NCBI GenBank assembly: GCA_046303115.1
Contig: JBKCGZ010000143.1
Coordinates: 1-64,000 of the forward strand
Direction: 5' to 3'
Length of the DNA: 64,000 nucleotides
Origin: CAINEC01 sp046303115
GTDB lineage: Bacteria; Bacteroidota; Bacteroidia; AKYH767-A; OLB10
This document shows positions 7,288 through 15,912 of the stretch, piece after piece (position 1 is the first letter of the stretch; each line of letters starts with the position of its first letter). Position numbers and translations under genes: made by a program. A model generated the notes under the pieces. It saw nothing but the letters and a program-made list of their open reading frames with translations. It was not told the origin of the DNA and ran no database searches.

Positions 7288-10200
7288 ATGCTATTGACAT
7301 CAAATCATAAATTCAAAAAAGCACTATCCAATTTCAGATGGATGGTAACTTGTATTTTGATGTTAAATATGCAATCGGCCTTTGCTACCCACTCTGCCGG
7401 AGCTGATATTAAATACAAATACCTTTCGGGAAATCAGTACGAAGTCACAGTTACATTTTATCGCGATTGCGGTGGTGTTGCCGAACCCAATAGCGTTACT
7501 GTAAATTGCAAATCGCAGAATGGAAATTTTAATTTCAATGTCTCTGCAAATAAAGTTTCTGGTGCTAACGGACAAGAAATTACATTCCCTTGCTCAACTA
7601 CTTCAACAACTTGTAATGGAGGCGTTGCAACTGGAATAAAAAAATGGACTTACTCCACAATTGTAACATTGCCATCACAACAAAGCGATTGGACATTCAG
7701 CTACAGCATCTGTTGCAGAAATTGTTCAATTACTACGATTAATAGTCCTTGCTCTTCCAATTCGGTTTTATACGTTGAAGCAAAATTGAATAACTTACTT
7801 TCAATTAATAATTCATCTCCTGATTTTACAAATAGTCCTGTTGCCTTTGTTTGCTTAGGACAAAATTTCAACTACAATCATGGAGTTGTAGAAACAGATG
7901 GCGATTCATTGTTTTACGAATTAATCACACCGAAAACAGGATCTAATTCAACAGTCACTTTTATTCCACCTTCGAGCGTAATAAATCCAATTTCATCTTC
8001 TACTCCATTTGCTTTAAACAGCATGAATGGCGACATCAACTTTACTCCAAATCAAATGCAAATTGGGGTAATGGCAATTCGTGTGAAAGAATATCGCAAC
8101 GGACAATTTATTGGTAGTGTAATTCGTGATATGCAAGTATATACACAAACATGTAACAATAATCTACCTACACTTTCAGGAATTAATGGAGGAAATAACT
8201 TTACTACATCAAGCTGTGCTAATCAACAAATATGTTTTACAGTCAACTCAATTGATCTTGAAAATACACAATCAATAACATTAAATTGCAACAACGGAAT
8301 TCCAAATGCAAGCTATGTGATTACAGCAGGTAATCGACCAAGCTTAAACTTTTGCTGGACACCATCTGCATCTGACATTAGCAATATTCCACATACATTT
8401 ACGATAACCGTAAAGGATGATGCATGTCCGACAAACGGCGTTCAAACATTTTCATATTCTATCTTAGTTAATGGACCACAGTTTATAGTTACATCATCAA
8501 ACAATTCATGTAACAATTCGACAAGTTCACAATTATCTGTTCAGGCATCTGGAAACTATTCTTATCTCTGGAATAATGGTGCAACAACATCAAACATAAC
8601 AAACATAACGGCAGGCACATACTCTGTTACTGCTACTGATCAAAATGGTTGTACGAATAATCAAACTTTTCAACTAACCAACAATGGAATTGCATTAACC
8701 TCTACTATTATTCATCCATCTTGCCAAGGACTTAACAACGGCGCGATACAACTAAACATTTCTGGAGGAACTGCGCCTTATACTTATACATGGAATAATG
8801 GAGCAACAACAAAAGACATCCAACAATTAATTGCGGGAAATTATTCTGTTTTAGTAACGGATGCAAATGGATGTACAAGTACAATATCAAACCAATTGAA
8901 CAACTCAAGTTCATTGGCAATCACTTCAACAATAGGAAACATTACTTGCGCTGGAAGCAATAACGGCTGGATAAATACGAATGTAACAGATGGCGTTGCA
9001 CCATATACTATTTTATGGAGTAATGGATTAACACAAAATAACGTCAGCAATTTAGCAGCTGGAAACTACTCTGTAAACTATACAGATGCCTTTGGGTGTA
9101 GCACGCAAGCTACATTTACAATTAATAGCACAGTTGATAGCATAACGGTTGACTTTACCACTTCTGATGTTAAATGCTTTGGTGATAGCAGTGGCTCAAT
9201 CAACACAATAATAACTGGCGGAACTGCTCCTTACTCCTATTTATGGAGTAACAATTCAACCACAGGATTAATTAACAATCTCGTACAGGGTGTTTATACA
9301 GTAACCATTACAGATGCTAACGGGTGTGCAGATACAAAAAGTGTTAGCATTTCTCAACCACTTTCACCTTTACAAATTACAGCGAGCCAATATCATGTAG
9401 CCTGCAAAGGAGATTCAACTGGAGCAATCGAGTTATTTGTTAATGGTTCATTAGGTAATTACACTTATTTATGGAGCAATGATTCAACAACAAAACGAAT
9501 CAATAATCTTAAAGCAGGAATTTACAGTGTTACTGTTTCCGATATGAATGGATGTGCCATCAACAAGTCGTATCAGATTAATGAACCGGATAGTATTTTA
9601 ATTTTAAGTATTACTAATGGCAACTCTCCATGCTCATCAAGTTATTCAATAATTTATGCGAATATATCAGGTGGCTTAGCCCCTTATACTTATTTATGGA
9701 ATACTGGAGCAACATCAACATCAATAACTAACAATACTAATGGGAACTATTCCGTCACAGTAACTGATGCAAATGGATGTTCCAGAAATGAATCAATAGT
9801 AGTTAACAACAATCAAATTCCATTATCAATTATACCTAGTTCACAAAACATTAATTGTGCAATTGGCCAAACAGGATTTATAAGCATAAATGTTAATGGT
9901 GGAAATTCTCCTTACCAATATTTATGGAGTAATGGAAGCAACAATAATTCAATTAACAATCTTTCTTCAGGCACTTACACCGTTACAGTAACGGATGCTA
10001 ACGGTTGCTCGAAGGAATATTCAAAAACTATTACAGATATCACTAACGTTCATGCACAAGTGCTGGCAAGCAATGAAATATGTGTTGGTGAATATGCAAA
10101 CCTTCAATGTGACTCTTTACAAGCAGCCACCTATCAATGGTATTATAACAATGAACCATTAAACGGCGCAACTACATCGACATTTACCACTCCCGTTGGA

Positions 10201-10788
10201 GGTACTTACTATGTAATTGTTTCAACTGCATGTGGCACATATCAATCAAATAATATTGAAATTATTGTACATGCACTAAATCATGTTCAAGTCAACAACG
10301 ATTTAATCATTTGTCAAGGAGAAAGCGTACAACTTCATGCATCAGGTGGAGTTAATTACCAATGGACTCCTGCTATCAACATTGACAATGCAAACTTTTC
10401 TGACCCAATAGTTACTCCAGATTTCACTACCGATTATACAGTAACGATTACTGATCAGTATGGATGTTCAGCAACAGCAACAGTAAAAGTTTCTGTTATG
10501 TGTGATTCAATAGATGCGCCCAATGGATTTTCTCCAAATAATGATGGCATCAATGATTACTTCCATATTAAAGGGATAGAAGATTTTGATGGTAATGTAG
10601 TATTCATCTATAACAGATGGGGAAGCTTAGTATTCAAGCAAAAAAATTATGATAATAAATGGGATGGTAAGTGCAATGTAAATGGTGCATTGATGGGACA
10701 AGACTTACCAGAAGGAACTTATTATTTCCTAATCGATTTAAATAATGAAGGAAAGCCACTTAGTGGATATGTGGTTTTAAAAAGATAA
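7288..10788 (+). CDS. SprB-repeat cell-surface protein with CHU_C type B T9SS sorting domain
   Basis: A probable secreted adhesin of 1166 aa exported by the T9SS. After an N-terminal hydrophobic signal segment (about 15-33, ending MQSAFA) comes a domain beginning HSAGADIKYKYL, seen at the front of many such proteins. From about residue 410 to 910 there are seven SprB-type repeats with the pattern APYTYLWSNGATT...AGTYSVTVTDANGC. Two Ig/PKD-like modules follow. The last about 85 residues (APNGFSPNNDGINDYFHI to SGYVVLKR) form the gliding-motility-associated CHU_C domain used as a type B sorting signal. It is followed 7 bases later by a PorP/SprF gene and then a PorE-like gene, the partners expected for surface attachment. 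The ligand is unknown. Confidence 0.9.
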   Translation: MLLTSNHKFKKALSNFRWMVTCILMLNMQSAFATHSAGADIKYKYLSGNQYEVTVTFYRDCGGVAEPNSVTVNCKSQNGNFNFNVSANKVSGANGQEITFPCSTTSTTCNGGVATGIKKWTYSTIVTLPSQQSDWTFSYSICCRNCSITTINSPCSSNSVLYVEAKLNNLLSINNSSPDFTNSPVAFVCLGQNFNYNHGVVETDGDSLFYELITPKTGSNSTVTFIPPSSVINPISSSTPFALNSMNGDINFTPNQMQIGVMAIRVKEYRNGQFIGSVIRDMQVYTQTCNNNLPTLSGINGGNNFTTSSCANQQICFTVNSIDLENTQSITLNCNNGIPNASYVITAGNRPSLNFCWTPSASDISNIPHTFTITVKDDACPTNGVQTFSYSILVNGPQFIVTSSNNSCNNSTSSQLSVQASGNYSYLWNNGATTSNITNITAGTYSVTATDQNGCTNNQTFQLTNNGIALTSTIIHPSCQGLNNGAIQLNISGGTAPYTYTWNNGATTKDIQQLIAGNYSVLVTDANGCTSTISNQLNNSSSLAITSTIGNITCAGSNNGWINTNVTDGVAPYTILWSNGLTQNNVSNLAAGNYSVNYTDAFGCSTQATFTINSTVDSITVDFTTSDVKCFGDSSGSINTIITGGTAPYSYLWSNNSTTGLINNLVQGVYTVTITDANGCADTKSVSISQPLSPLQITASQYHVACKGDSTGAIELFVNGSLGNYTYLWSNDSTTKRINNLKAGIYSVTVSDMNGCAINKSYQINEPDSILILSITNGNSPCSSSYSIIYANISGGLAPYTYLWNTGATSTSITNNTNGNYSVTVTDANGCSRNESIVVNNNQIPLSIIPSSQNINCAIGQTGFISINVNGGNSPYQYLWSNGSNNNSINNLSSGTYTVTVTDANGCSKEYSKTITDITNVHAQVLASNEICVGEYANLQCDSLQAATYQWYYNNEPLNGATTSTFTTPVGGTYYVIVSTACGTYQSNNIEIIVHALNHVQVNNDLIICQGESVQLHASGGVNYQWTPAINIDNANFSDPIVTPDFTTDYTVTITDQYGCSATATVKVSVMCDSIDAPNGFSPNNDGINDYFHIKGIEDFDGNVVFIYNRWGSLVFKQKNYDNKWDGKCNVNGALMGQDLPEGTYYFLIDLNNEGKPLSGYVVLKR
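8500..10020 (+). repeat. Seven coding SprB-type repeats
   Basis: Seven copies of a roughly 70-residue unit, each with a Y-x-W-x-N/S-N-G core and a TDANGC-like end, lie in tandem inside the large surface protein. Copies differ at many bases, so the repeat is visible mainly at protein level. SprB repeats are known from the gliding adhesin SprB of Flavobacterium johnsoniae. Confidence 0.75.
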
Positions 10789-10795
10789 ACAGTAA

Positions 10796-11719
10796 ATGAA
10801 ACAAATTAAACATATCATTTTATTTGTGTTCCTGATAGGTTCATCTGAAGCATTTGCTCAGTTTGAACCTCAGTTTACGCAATATATGTTTAATGAAACA
10901 TTTATTAATCCAGCTTATGCAGGTAGTCGTGATCACGCAGCATTCACAGCGGCATATCGCAATCAATGGGTAGGAATGGATGGTGCTCCAAAAACACAAA
11001 CATTCAGCGGACATATGCCATTCAGAAATCAGAAATCAGCATTTGGTCTTGCTATCATGAACGATGAAATTTCGGTGATACATGATTTTTATGTCTTTGG
11101 AACTTACGCTTATCGTATTCATTTACCAAAAGGAAATTTAGCAATGGGTTTACAAGGCGGACTTGTTAACCACCAAGAACAATTAGGTGATGTAAAAACA
11201 CAAGACATCGGAGATGCTACGTTCTTAGGCACACCGCGAATTACTGTTCCGAATACTGGATTTGGAATTTATTATAACCAACCGAACGCTTATATCGGAT
11301 TGTCTGTTCCAAGAATGATTACCAATAAAGTTGACCCTTCAACCAGCAAATCGTTGAACACTGTTAACATCGACAATTGGCATTATTTCATGATGGGAGG
11401 ATATGTTCATCCAATCAATGATGGCATAAAAATCAAAGCAACATTCATGCTTAAGGGCGTTAAAGGTGCTCCTGTCTCATCTGATATTGGCGCACATATT
11501 TTATTTAATGAATCAATATGGATTGGTGCTAACTACAGAGCAAAAGACTCATGGGCGGCGTTGTTGTCTATGCAAATAAACAAGCAATTACGAATGGGGT
11601 ATTCATTCGATTATACGATTAGTCAATTAAAAAGAGTTAATTCAGGAACACATGAAATTACTATTGGCTACGATTTTTCATTCGATAAAAACAATGTAGT
11701 AACTCCTAGGTATTTTTAA
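10796..11719 (+). CDS. PorP/SprF family outer-membrane protein
   Basis: T9SS-associated outer-membrane beta-barrel of the PorP/SprF family, which works with type B (CHU_C) substrates and anchors them at the surface. Family hallmarks are the signal peptide ending SEAFAQ, then PQFTQYMFNETFINPAYAGS and YRNQWVGMDGAPKT near residues 25-67, and the C-terminal LRMGYSFDYTISQL and HEITIGYDF strands. The 307-aa length is usual. Its position directly between a CHU_C substrate (7 bases upstream) and a PorE-like gene (2 bases downstream) suggests it serves that substrate. A second paralogue sits upstream of gldK in this window. Confidence 0.92.
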   Translation: MKQIKHIILFVFLIGSSEAFAQFEPQFTQYMFNETFINPAYAGSRDHAAFTAAYRNQWVGMDGAPKTQTFSGHMPFRNQKSAFGLAIMNDEISVIHDFYVFGTYAYRIHLPKGNLAMGLQGGLVNHQEQLGDVKTQDIGDATFLGTPRITVPNTGFGIYYNQPNAYIGLSVPRMITNKVDPSTSKSLNTVNIDNWHYFMMGGYVHPINDGIKIKATFMLKGVKGAPVSSDIGAHILFNESIWIGANYRAKDSWAALLSMQINKQLRMGYSFDYTISQLKRVNSGTHEITIGYDFSFDKNNVVTPRYF

Positions 11720-11721
11720 AA

Positions 11722-13614
11722 ATGCGTTACCTATTATTTACTTTATCCATTTTATTTTGTCAGCTAGCGTTGGCCCAGCAAAAAGATACTGAACAAGCTA
11801 ACAAGTTGTATTTACAAGGTGATTATAACAATGCAATTAAAAAATATGAAAGTTGTAATACAAATGATTTTACAATTGATGATAAAAAGAAAATAATTAA
11901 TTGCTACCGATTAACGAATCAACTTTTTAAATCAGAATCCTTTCTGAATGAAGTTTGTTCTGCCACTAAGGAAGAAATTTACTGTAACTACTATTTGAAC
12001 TTATTAATTCAAAAGAAAAAATATACAAAAATCAAATTGCTTTCAGAACAAGGAATTCTAAAAATTGAGTATATTATTCTAAAAAATAAAATTGATGCTT
12101 TATACAATGATACTGCTCTTTATAAAATTGATGCACTAACAATCAATACAGAATTTGCTGACATGGGTCTTGTGCAATTTAAAAACGGATTTGTTTTTTG
12201 TTCGAGCAGACCGACTAATAAAGTTGTTGAGCGAAAGCACTCCTGGACGAACCAATCTTTTTTAAATTTATTTTATTGCGAAAACATAAATGAAAACTGG
12301 TCTGCACCTACACTATTTTCATCTGATATAAAATGCAAATTTAATCTTGGCCCGTTGTGTTTTAGTAATAAATCAAAAGATCTTTGGCTTACAGAAAACT
12401 ACGCTGGCAATGATCAACTATCTTCTGAGAAAAAGTTTAAATTAAAAATTGTCCATTATAAATTTATTGATTCAAAATGGACAAAACAAAAAGATTTTCC
12501 ATTTAACAACATGGACTATAACGTTGCGCATCCTGCAGTTAGTGAAGATGGCAACACTATTTATTTTTCCAGCAATATGCCTGGAGGATTTGGCGGAATG
12601 GATATTTATGTTTCGCATAAAACAAAAAAAGGATGGAGTACACCTGTCAATTTAGGTGCTCAAATTAATACATTAGGAAATGAAGTGTTCCCTACTCTAT
12701 TATCTGATGGGACTATTTATTTCTCTTCAGATGGTTTGATTGGTATCGGAGGATTAGATTTATACTTCACAAAAAGTATTAATGAAAATTATTTAACACC
12801 TGTAAATGTTGGTGCACCTTTAAATTCAACTGCCGACGATTTTCATCTGATATATGACAACAAAAATAAATGTGGCTATTTTTCGTCTAACAGAATTAAC
12901 AATGGATTGAATGATGATGTTTTCAAGTTTGTAAAATCTGATATTGAAACCAAAAATGAAATCAAAACTACTTCATCAGATATAAAGCAAGAATTGAAAG
13001 AAGACTCTAGCGAAAAACGTAAAATAACAATCATTGACAACGTTGGAAATTCGCCATTAACAGGAGTAAAAATTACTGATAGCGATGGAAATATTATAAG
13101 CATATCCGATAGCAATGGAATAGCTGAAATAGATAGTGGAATAAATAAAATCAAAATAGTAAAAGACGGATTTAATTCGAAAGAAGTTGTTTTCAATGAA
13201 TTCAAAAACGATCATCTATTCAATTTAAAAAAGAATGATGGTGCTGCATACTCTTCCTGGTATAAAATCATTTACTATGATCTAGACAAAAGTGATATCA
13301 GAAAAGACATGGCCAAAGAAGTGAACGACATCATTGATTTTTTAAAAGCACATCCAGAATTAAAGATTACAATCACCTCTTTTACCGATAGTAGAGCGAG
13401 CATAAACTATAACGAGAAGTTATCACAACGACGAACAAATTCTATAAAACAAATTTTACTGCTTCATGGTATACCTAAAAAGCAAATTGCAAAATCAGCT
13501 TGGCTGGGCGAAGGAATCCTTGTGAACAACTGTGGTGATGCCATACCATGTACAGAGGAAATGCACCAGTTAAATCGCAGAACTGAAGTTTTCGTGAGCG
13601 GTATTTCAAAGTAA
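11722..13614 (+). CDS. PorE-like OmpA-family protein with PD40 propeller
   Basis: Probable periplasmic/outer-membrane-associated peptidoglycan-binding protein of the T9SS. The domains run in PorE order: signal peptide (to about residue 19), TPR-like start (QANKLYLQGDYNNAIKKYE), PD40/WD40-like propeller strands (SEDGNTIYFSSNMPGGFGGMDIYVS type, about residues 270-400), a carboxypeptidase-regulatory-like fold (about 430-500), and a C-terminal OmpA domain (YYDLDKSDIRKDMAKE through SQRRTNSIKQ, about 515-630). PorE of Porphyromonas gingivalis has the same layout and binds PorP and peptidoglycan. The gene begins 2 bases after the PorP/SprF stop. Orthology to PorE rather than a paralogue is not proven. 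Confidence 0.85.
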   Translation: MRYLLFTLSILFCQLALAQQKDTEQANKLYLQGDYNNAIKKYESCNTNDFTIDDKKKIINCYRLTNQLFKSESFLNEVCSATKEEIYCNYYLNLLIQKKKYTKIKLLSEQGILKIEYIILKNKIDALYNDTALYKIDALTINTEFADMGLVQFKNGFVFCSSRPTNKVVERKHSWTNQSFLNLFYCENINENWSAPTLFSSDIKCKFNLGPLCFSNKSKDLWLTENYAGNDQLSSEKKFKLKIVHYKFIDSKWTKQKDFPFNNMDYNVAHPAVSEDGNTIYFSSNMPGGFGGMDIYVSHKTKKGWSTPVNLGAQINTLGNEVFPTLLSDGTIYFSSDGLIGIGGLDLYFTKSINENYLTPVNVGAPLNSTADDFHLIYDNKNKCGYFSSNRINNGLNDDVFKFVKSDIETKNEIKTTSSDIKQELKEDSSEKRKITIIDNVGNSPLTGVKITDSDGNIISISDSNGIAEIDSGINKIKIVKDGFNSKEVVFNEFKNDHLFNLKKNDGAAYSSWYKIIYYDLDKSDIRKDMAKEVNDIIDFLKAHPELKITITSFTDSRASINYNEKLSQRRTNSIKQILLLHGIPKKQIAKSAWLGEGILVNNCGDAIPCTEEMHQLNRRTEVFVSGISK

Positions 13615-13655
13615 TTATTTAAGTTTTATTTTTTAGTAGTTTAGCAGACAGAATT

Positions 13656-14477
13656 ATGAAGAAGACTGTCTTATTATTTATTCATTTGTTTTTTTTATCT
13701 AATGTCTTTTGCCAGAACAGCAATTACCTAGCTAATGGTGAATTCGGAATCAAAAACAGCATTAGTAGTTTTTTAAAAGAAGAAAAATTGATTTGGACGT
13801 GTCCAATAAAAATCAAAAAAAAAGATTGGAATTATATTTTACCTGCTGCAGCAGGATTAGCCATAATCTATACAATTGATCAACCTGTTCGTCGAGAATT
13901 AACTTATTTCAATAACCACCAAAGCTTAGCAAATTCAGCCAATAAAAATATTACCTACCTTGGCGATGGTGCAGTTAACGTGGGGATATCTTCACTATTT
14001 GTTTTGAATGGATTGATTTTCAAAAACCATAAAAGTATTGAGACAGGATATCTCTCTAGCAAAGCAATTGTACATGCAGGAATTGTCGTTTTCGTGTTAA
14101 AAACAATAGCAGGAAGAGAACGTCCTTTTTACACCGATCATCAAGGTCGCTTTCACCTGTTTAATCGACTTGAAGAAGGCTCTGCCTTTCATTCATTCCC
14201 TTCGGGACATACCATTACTGCATTTTCAATGGCTACTGTAATCGCTAAAGAATATAGAGATAAAAAATGGGTGGGAATTACCTCCTACGGACTCGCATCA
14301 CTAGTTGGCATGTCGAGAATTGGACTAGATAAACACTGGGCTTCTGATATATTTGTTGGAAGTATTTTGGGATATGCAATAGGAAACTTTACCTTTAAGC
14401 AACATCAAAATACTTGGCATGTATTTCCATCGGCAACTACATCAAAAGCAAGTATCAACCTTATAAAACAATTTTAA
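13656..14477 (+). CDS. PAP2-family membrane phosphatase
   Basis: Lipid-phosphate or undecaprenyl-diphosphate-type phosphatase with the three PAP2 catalytic motifs intact: K149-x6-R156-P157, PSGH at 182-185, and S220-R221-x5-H227-x3-D231. There is a signal-like N terminus ending FCQ and several hydrophobic segments after residue 58. The substrate (phosphatidylglycerol phosphate, undecaprenyl diphosphate or a lipid A phosphate) cannot be told from sequence. It starts 41 bases after the PorE-like gene, and its stop touches the next ATG, so it is cotranscribed with the haem lipoprotein. Confidence 0.85.
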   Translation: MKKTVLLFIHLFFLSNVFCQNSNYLANGEFGIKNSISSFLKEEKLIWTCPIKIKKKDWNYILPAAAGLAIIYTIDQPVRRELTYFNNHQSLANSANKNITYLGDGAVNVGISSLFVLNGLIFKNHKSIETGYLSSKAIVHAGIVVFVLKTIAGRERPFYTDHQGRFHLFNRLEEGSAFHSFPSGHTITAFSMATVIAKEYRDKKWVGITSYGLASLVGMSRIGLDKHWASDIFVGSILGYAIGNFTFKQHQNTWHVFPSATTSKASINLIKQF

Positions 14478-14927
14478 ATGAAGAAGAACTTAATTCGCAT
14501 TTGTACTATCAGCGCAATGTTTCTCGCTGCTTGCAATACATCTAGTGATCAAAAAGAAAGTTGCACTAAAGAGGGCGACTTAAATCCAAATGGATCAAGT
14601 GAACTGTCGCTAATTATGCGCAAAATGGCAACTCATTTAGCAGAGAACCGTGATGCATTGAAAGCAGGAAAAGGAATCGTTGCAGCGCCTAAAGAAATTG
14701 ACGATTTACTTACTGCGAAGAAAACAGATGAAGAAATTGATAAGACAATTTATGATGGATACGCAAAACTCTATCAGCAACGCATTATCGAATTAAATGA
14801 AACAGCAGATAAGGCAGATAGCATTAAAATAAAAGCGCATAACAATCTGGTAAGTACATGCAGAGATTGTCACAGTAATTTCTGTCCTGGCCCAATGGTA
14901 GTAATTAATCAACTAGACATTAAATAA
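14478..14927 (+). CDS. Small lipoprotein with one CxxCH haem-binding motif
   Basis: A 149-aa protein with a lipobox LAAC giving lipidated Cys19, so it is predicted to be membrane-anchored. The C-terminal region holds C128-R-D-C131-H132, the covalent haem-c attachment motif, in an otherwise helical, charged protein. This is consistent with a four-helix or small c-type cytochrome fold, though no closer family is recognised. The ATG directly follows the PAP2 stop codon (0 spacing), suggesting translational coupling. A bidirectional terminator ends the operon. A role in electron transfer or redox sensing is an inference. Confidence 0.7.
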   Translation: MKKNLIRICTISAMFLAACNTSSDQKESCTKEGDLNPNGSSELSLIMRKMATHLAENRDALKAGKGIVAAPKEIDDLLTAKKTDEEIDKTIYDGYAKLYQQRIIELNETADKADSIKIKAHNNLVSTCRDCHSNFCPGPMVVINQLDIK

Positions 14928-14961
14928 AAAATCCCCTGAGAGTTTCTCAGGGGATTTTTTT
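14925..14961. terminator. Bidirectional intrinsic terminator
   Basis: The stem ATCCCCTGAGA (14931-14941) pairs with TCTCAGGGGAT (14945-14955) around a GTT loop, flanked by an A-run on the left and a T-run on the right. It lies between the convergent haem lipoprotein gene and gldN and can stop transcription from both sides. Confidence 0.9.
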
Positions 14962-14975
14962 ATGCTATTAGAATT

Positions 14976-15863
14976 TTAATAATCCCAAAGTCCAATTTCG
15001 AAATTAACCATTTCCTGCTTAATCTTTTCAGCTTCTAACAATCGATCCATAGGAGTTGTTCTATATGTATCAATTGGTCTATCATAGATATTTTCTTCTT
15101 TAGTAATAAAGCTGTTAAACATCCTTTTTGCAAAGATATCGTCGAATGTTAAACGCTGAGAAGAGTTGTATCTATTACCCACTTCAGAATGAACTAAAGC
15201 AGAACGGCCTTCTGGGAAATAAATCCAAAATAAAGGCTTCGTTAATTTCTCATCTAATCCTTCTTTCTTCACTTCAATTACAGGACAGATTCCGATAATT
15301 CTAACATCCATTACCGAACGTTGCTTATCAAAGAACCATTCTTCTTTCATGTTATAACGAGTAACACGATCAGAGTTAAACGGCTCAACTGAGTCAATCA
15401 TTACGATATAGTCAGGATTATCTGGATCAGGTCTTGATTCGATGTGAACAGAATCCCCGCTAATAACCTTAGAGAATTCAGTAGCTGTTAAAGGCATAGT
15501 AAACTGATCATCAATTGCTGAATAAGCAGTTACAGAACCTTCTTTTACAGCATCAATTAATGTAAGAATTAAATTCTTACGATCTCTTGAAGAACTAGCA
15601 CCACTACCATCAGCAAGCGGGAATCTTAATGGGGCATTAATCTTCTCATGCAAATCAATTGCACGCCAGATTCTCTTTGACCACATTACATCCGCCTCTC
15701 TTAATGGAGGATAAGGAACTACCTTCCTGTCCATCGCACTTTCTCTACGATAGATATGCTCTCTGTCTTCAATTCCTCCTGAAAGGATACTATTCTGAGC
15801 TGATGCTAACTGAATAGTTGCAGAAAACACTACTGCTAATAAGATGAACTTTTTCATTGTCAT
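14976..15863 (-). CDS. gldN: T9SS ring protein GldN (PorN)
   Basis: Periplasmic component of the T9SS core that joins GldK in the ring under the outer membrane. A signal peptide (MTMKKFILLAVVFSATIQLASAQ) precedes a mature domain with the family stretch DREHIYRRESAMDRKVVPYPPLREADVMWSKRIWR, split here only by description, and the C-terminal FNSFITKEENIYDRPIDTY segment. Length is 295 aa. It is the last gene of gldK-L-M-N, 49 bases after gldM and just before a bidirectional terminator. Confidence 0.95.
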   Translation of the reverse strand: MTMKKFILLAVVFSATIQLASAQNSILSGGIEDREHIYRRESAMDRKVVPYPPLREADVMWSKRIWRAIDLHEKINAPLRFPLADGSGASSSRDRKNLILTLIDAVKEGSVTAYSAIDDQFTMPLTATEFSKVISGDSVHIESRPDPDNPDYIVMIDSVEPFNSDRVTRYNMKEEWFFDKQRSVMDVRIIGICPVIEVKKEGLDEKLTKPLFWIYFPEGRSALVHSEVGNRYNSSQRLTFDDIFAKRMFNSFITKEENIYDRPIDTYRTTPMDRLLEAEKIKQEMVNFEIGLWDY

Positions 15864-15912
15864 TAATTTTTATCGTTTTTACAATGTTGGATGGTTCAGG
15901 TTGGTTGAATTA

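Noticed and set aside
12876..13205. 109-codon minus-strand frame opposite the PorE-like gene
   Set aside because: Its composition follows from the low-GC coding strand, and the plus-strand protein has continuous recognised domains across the region.
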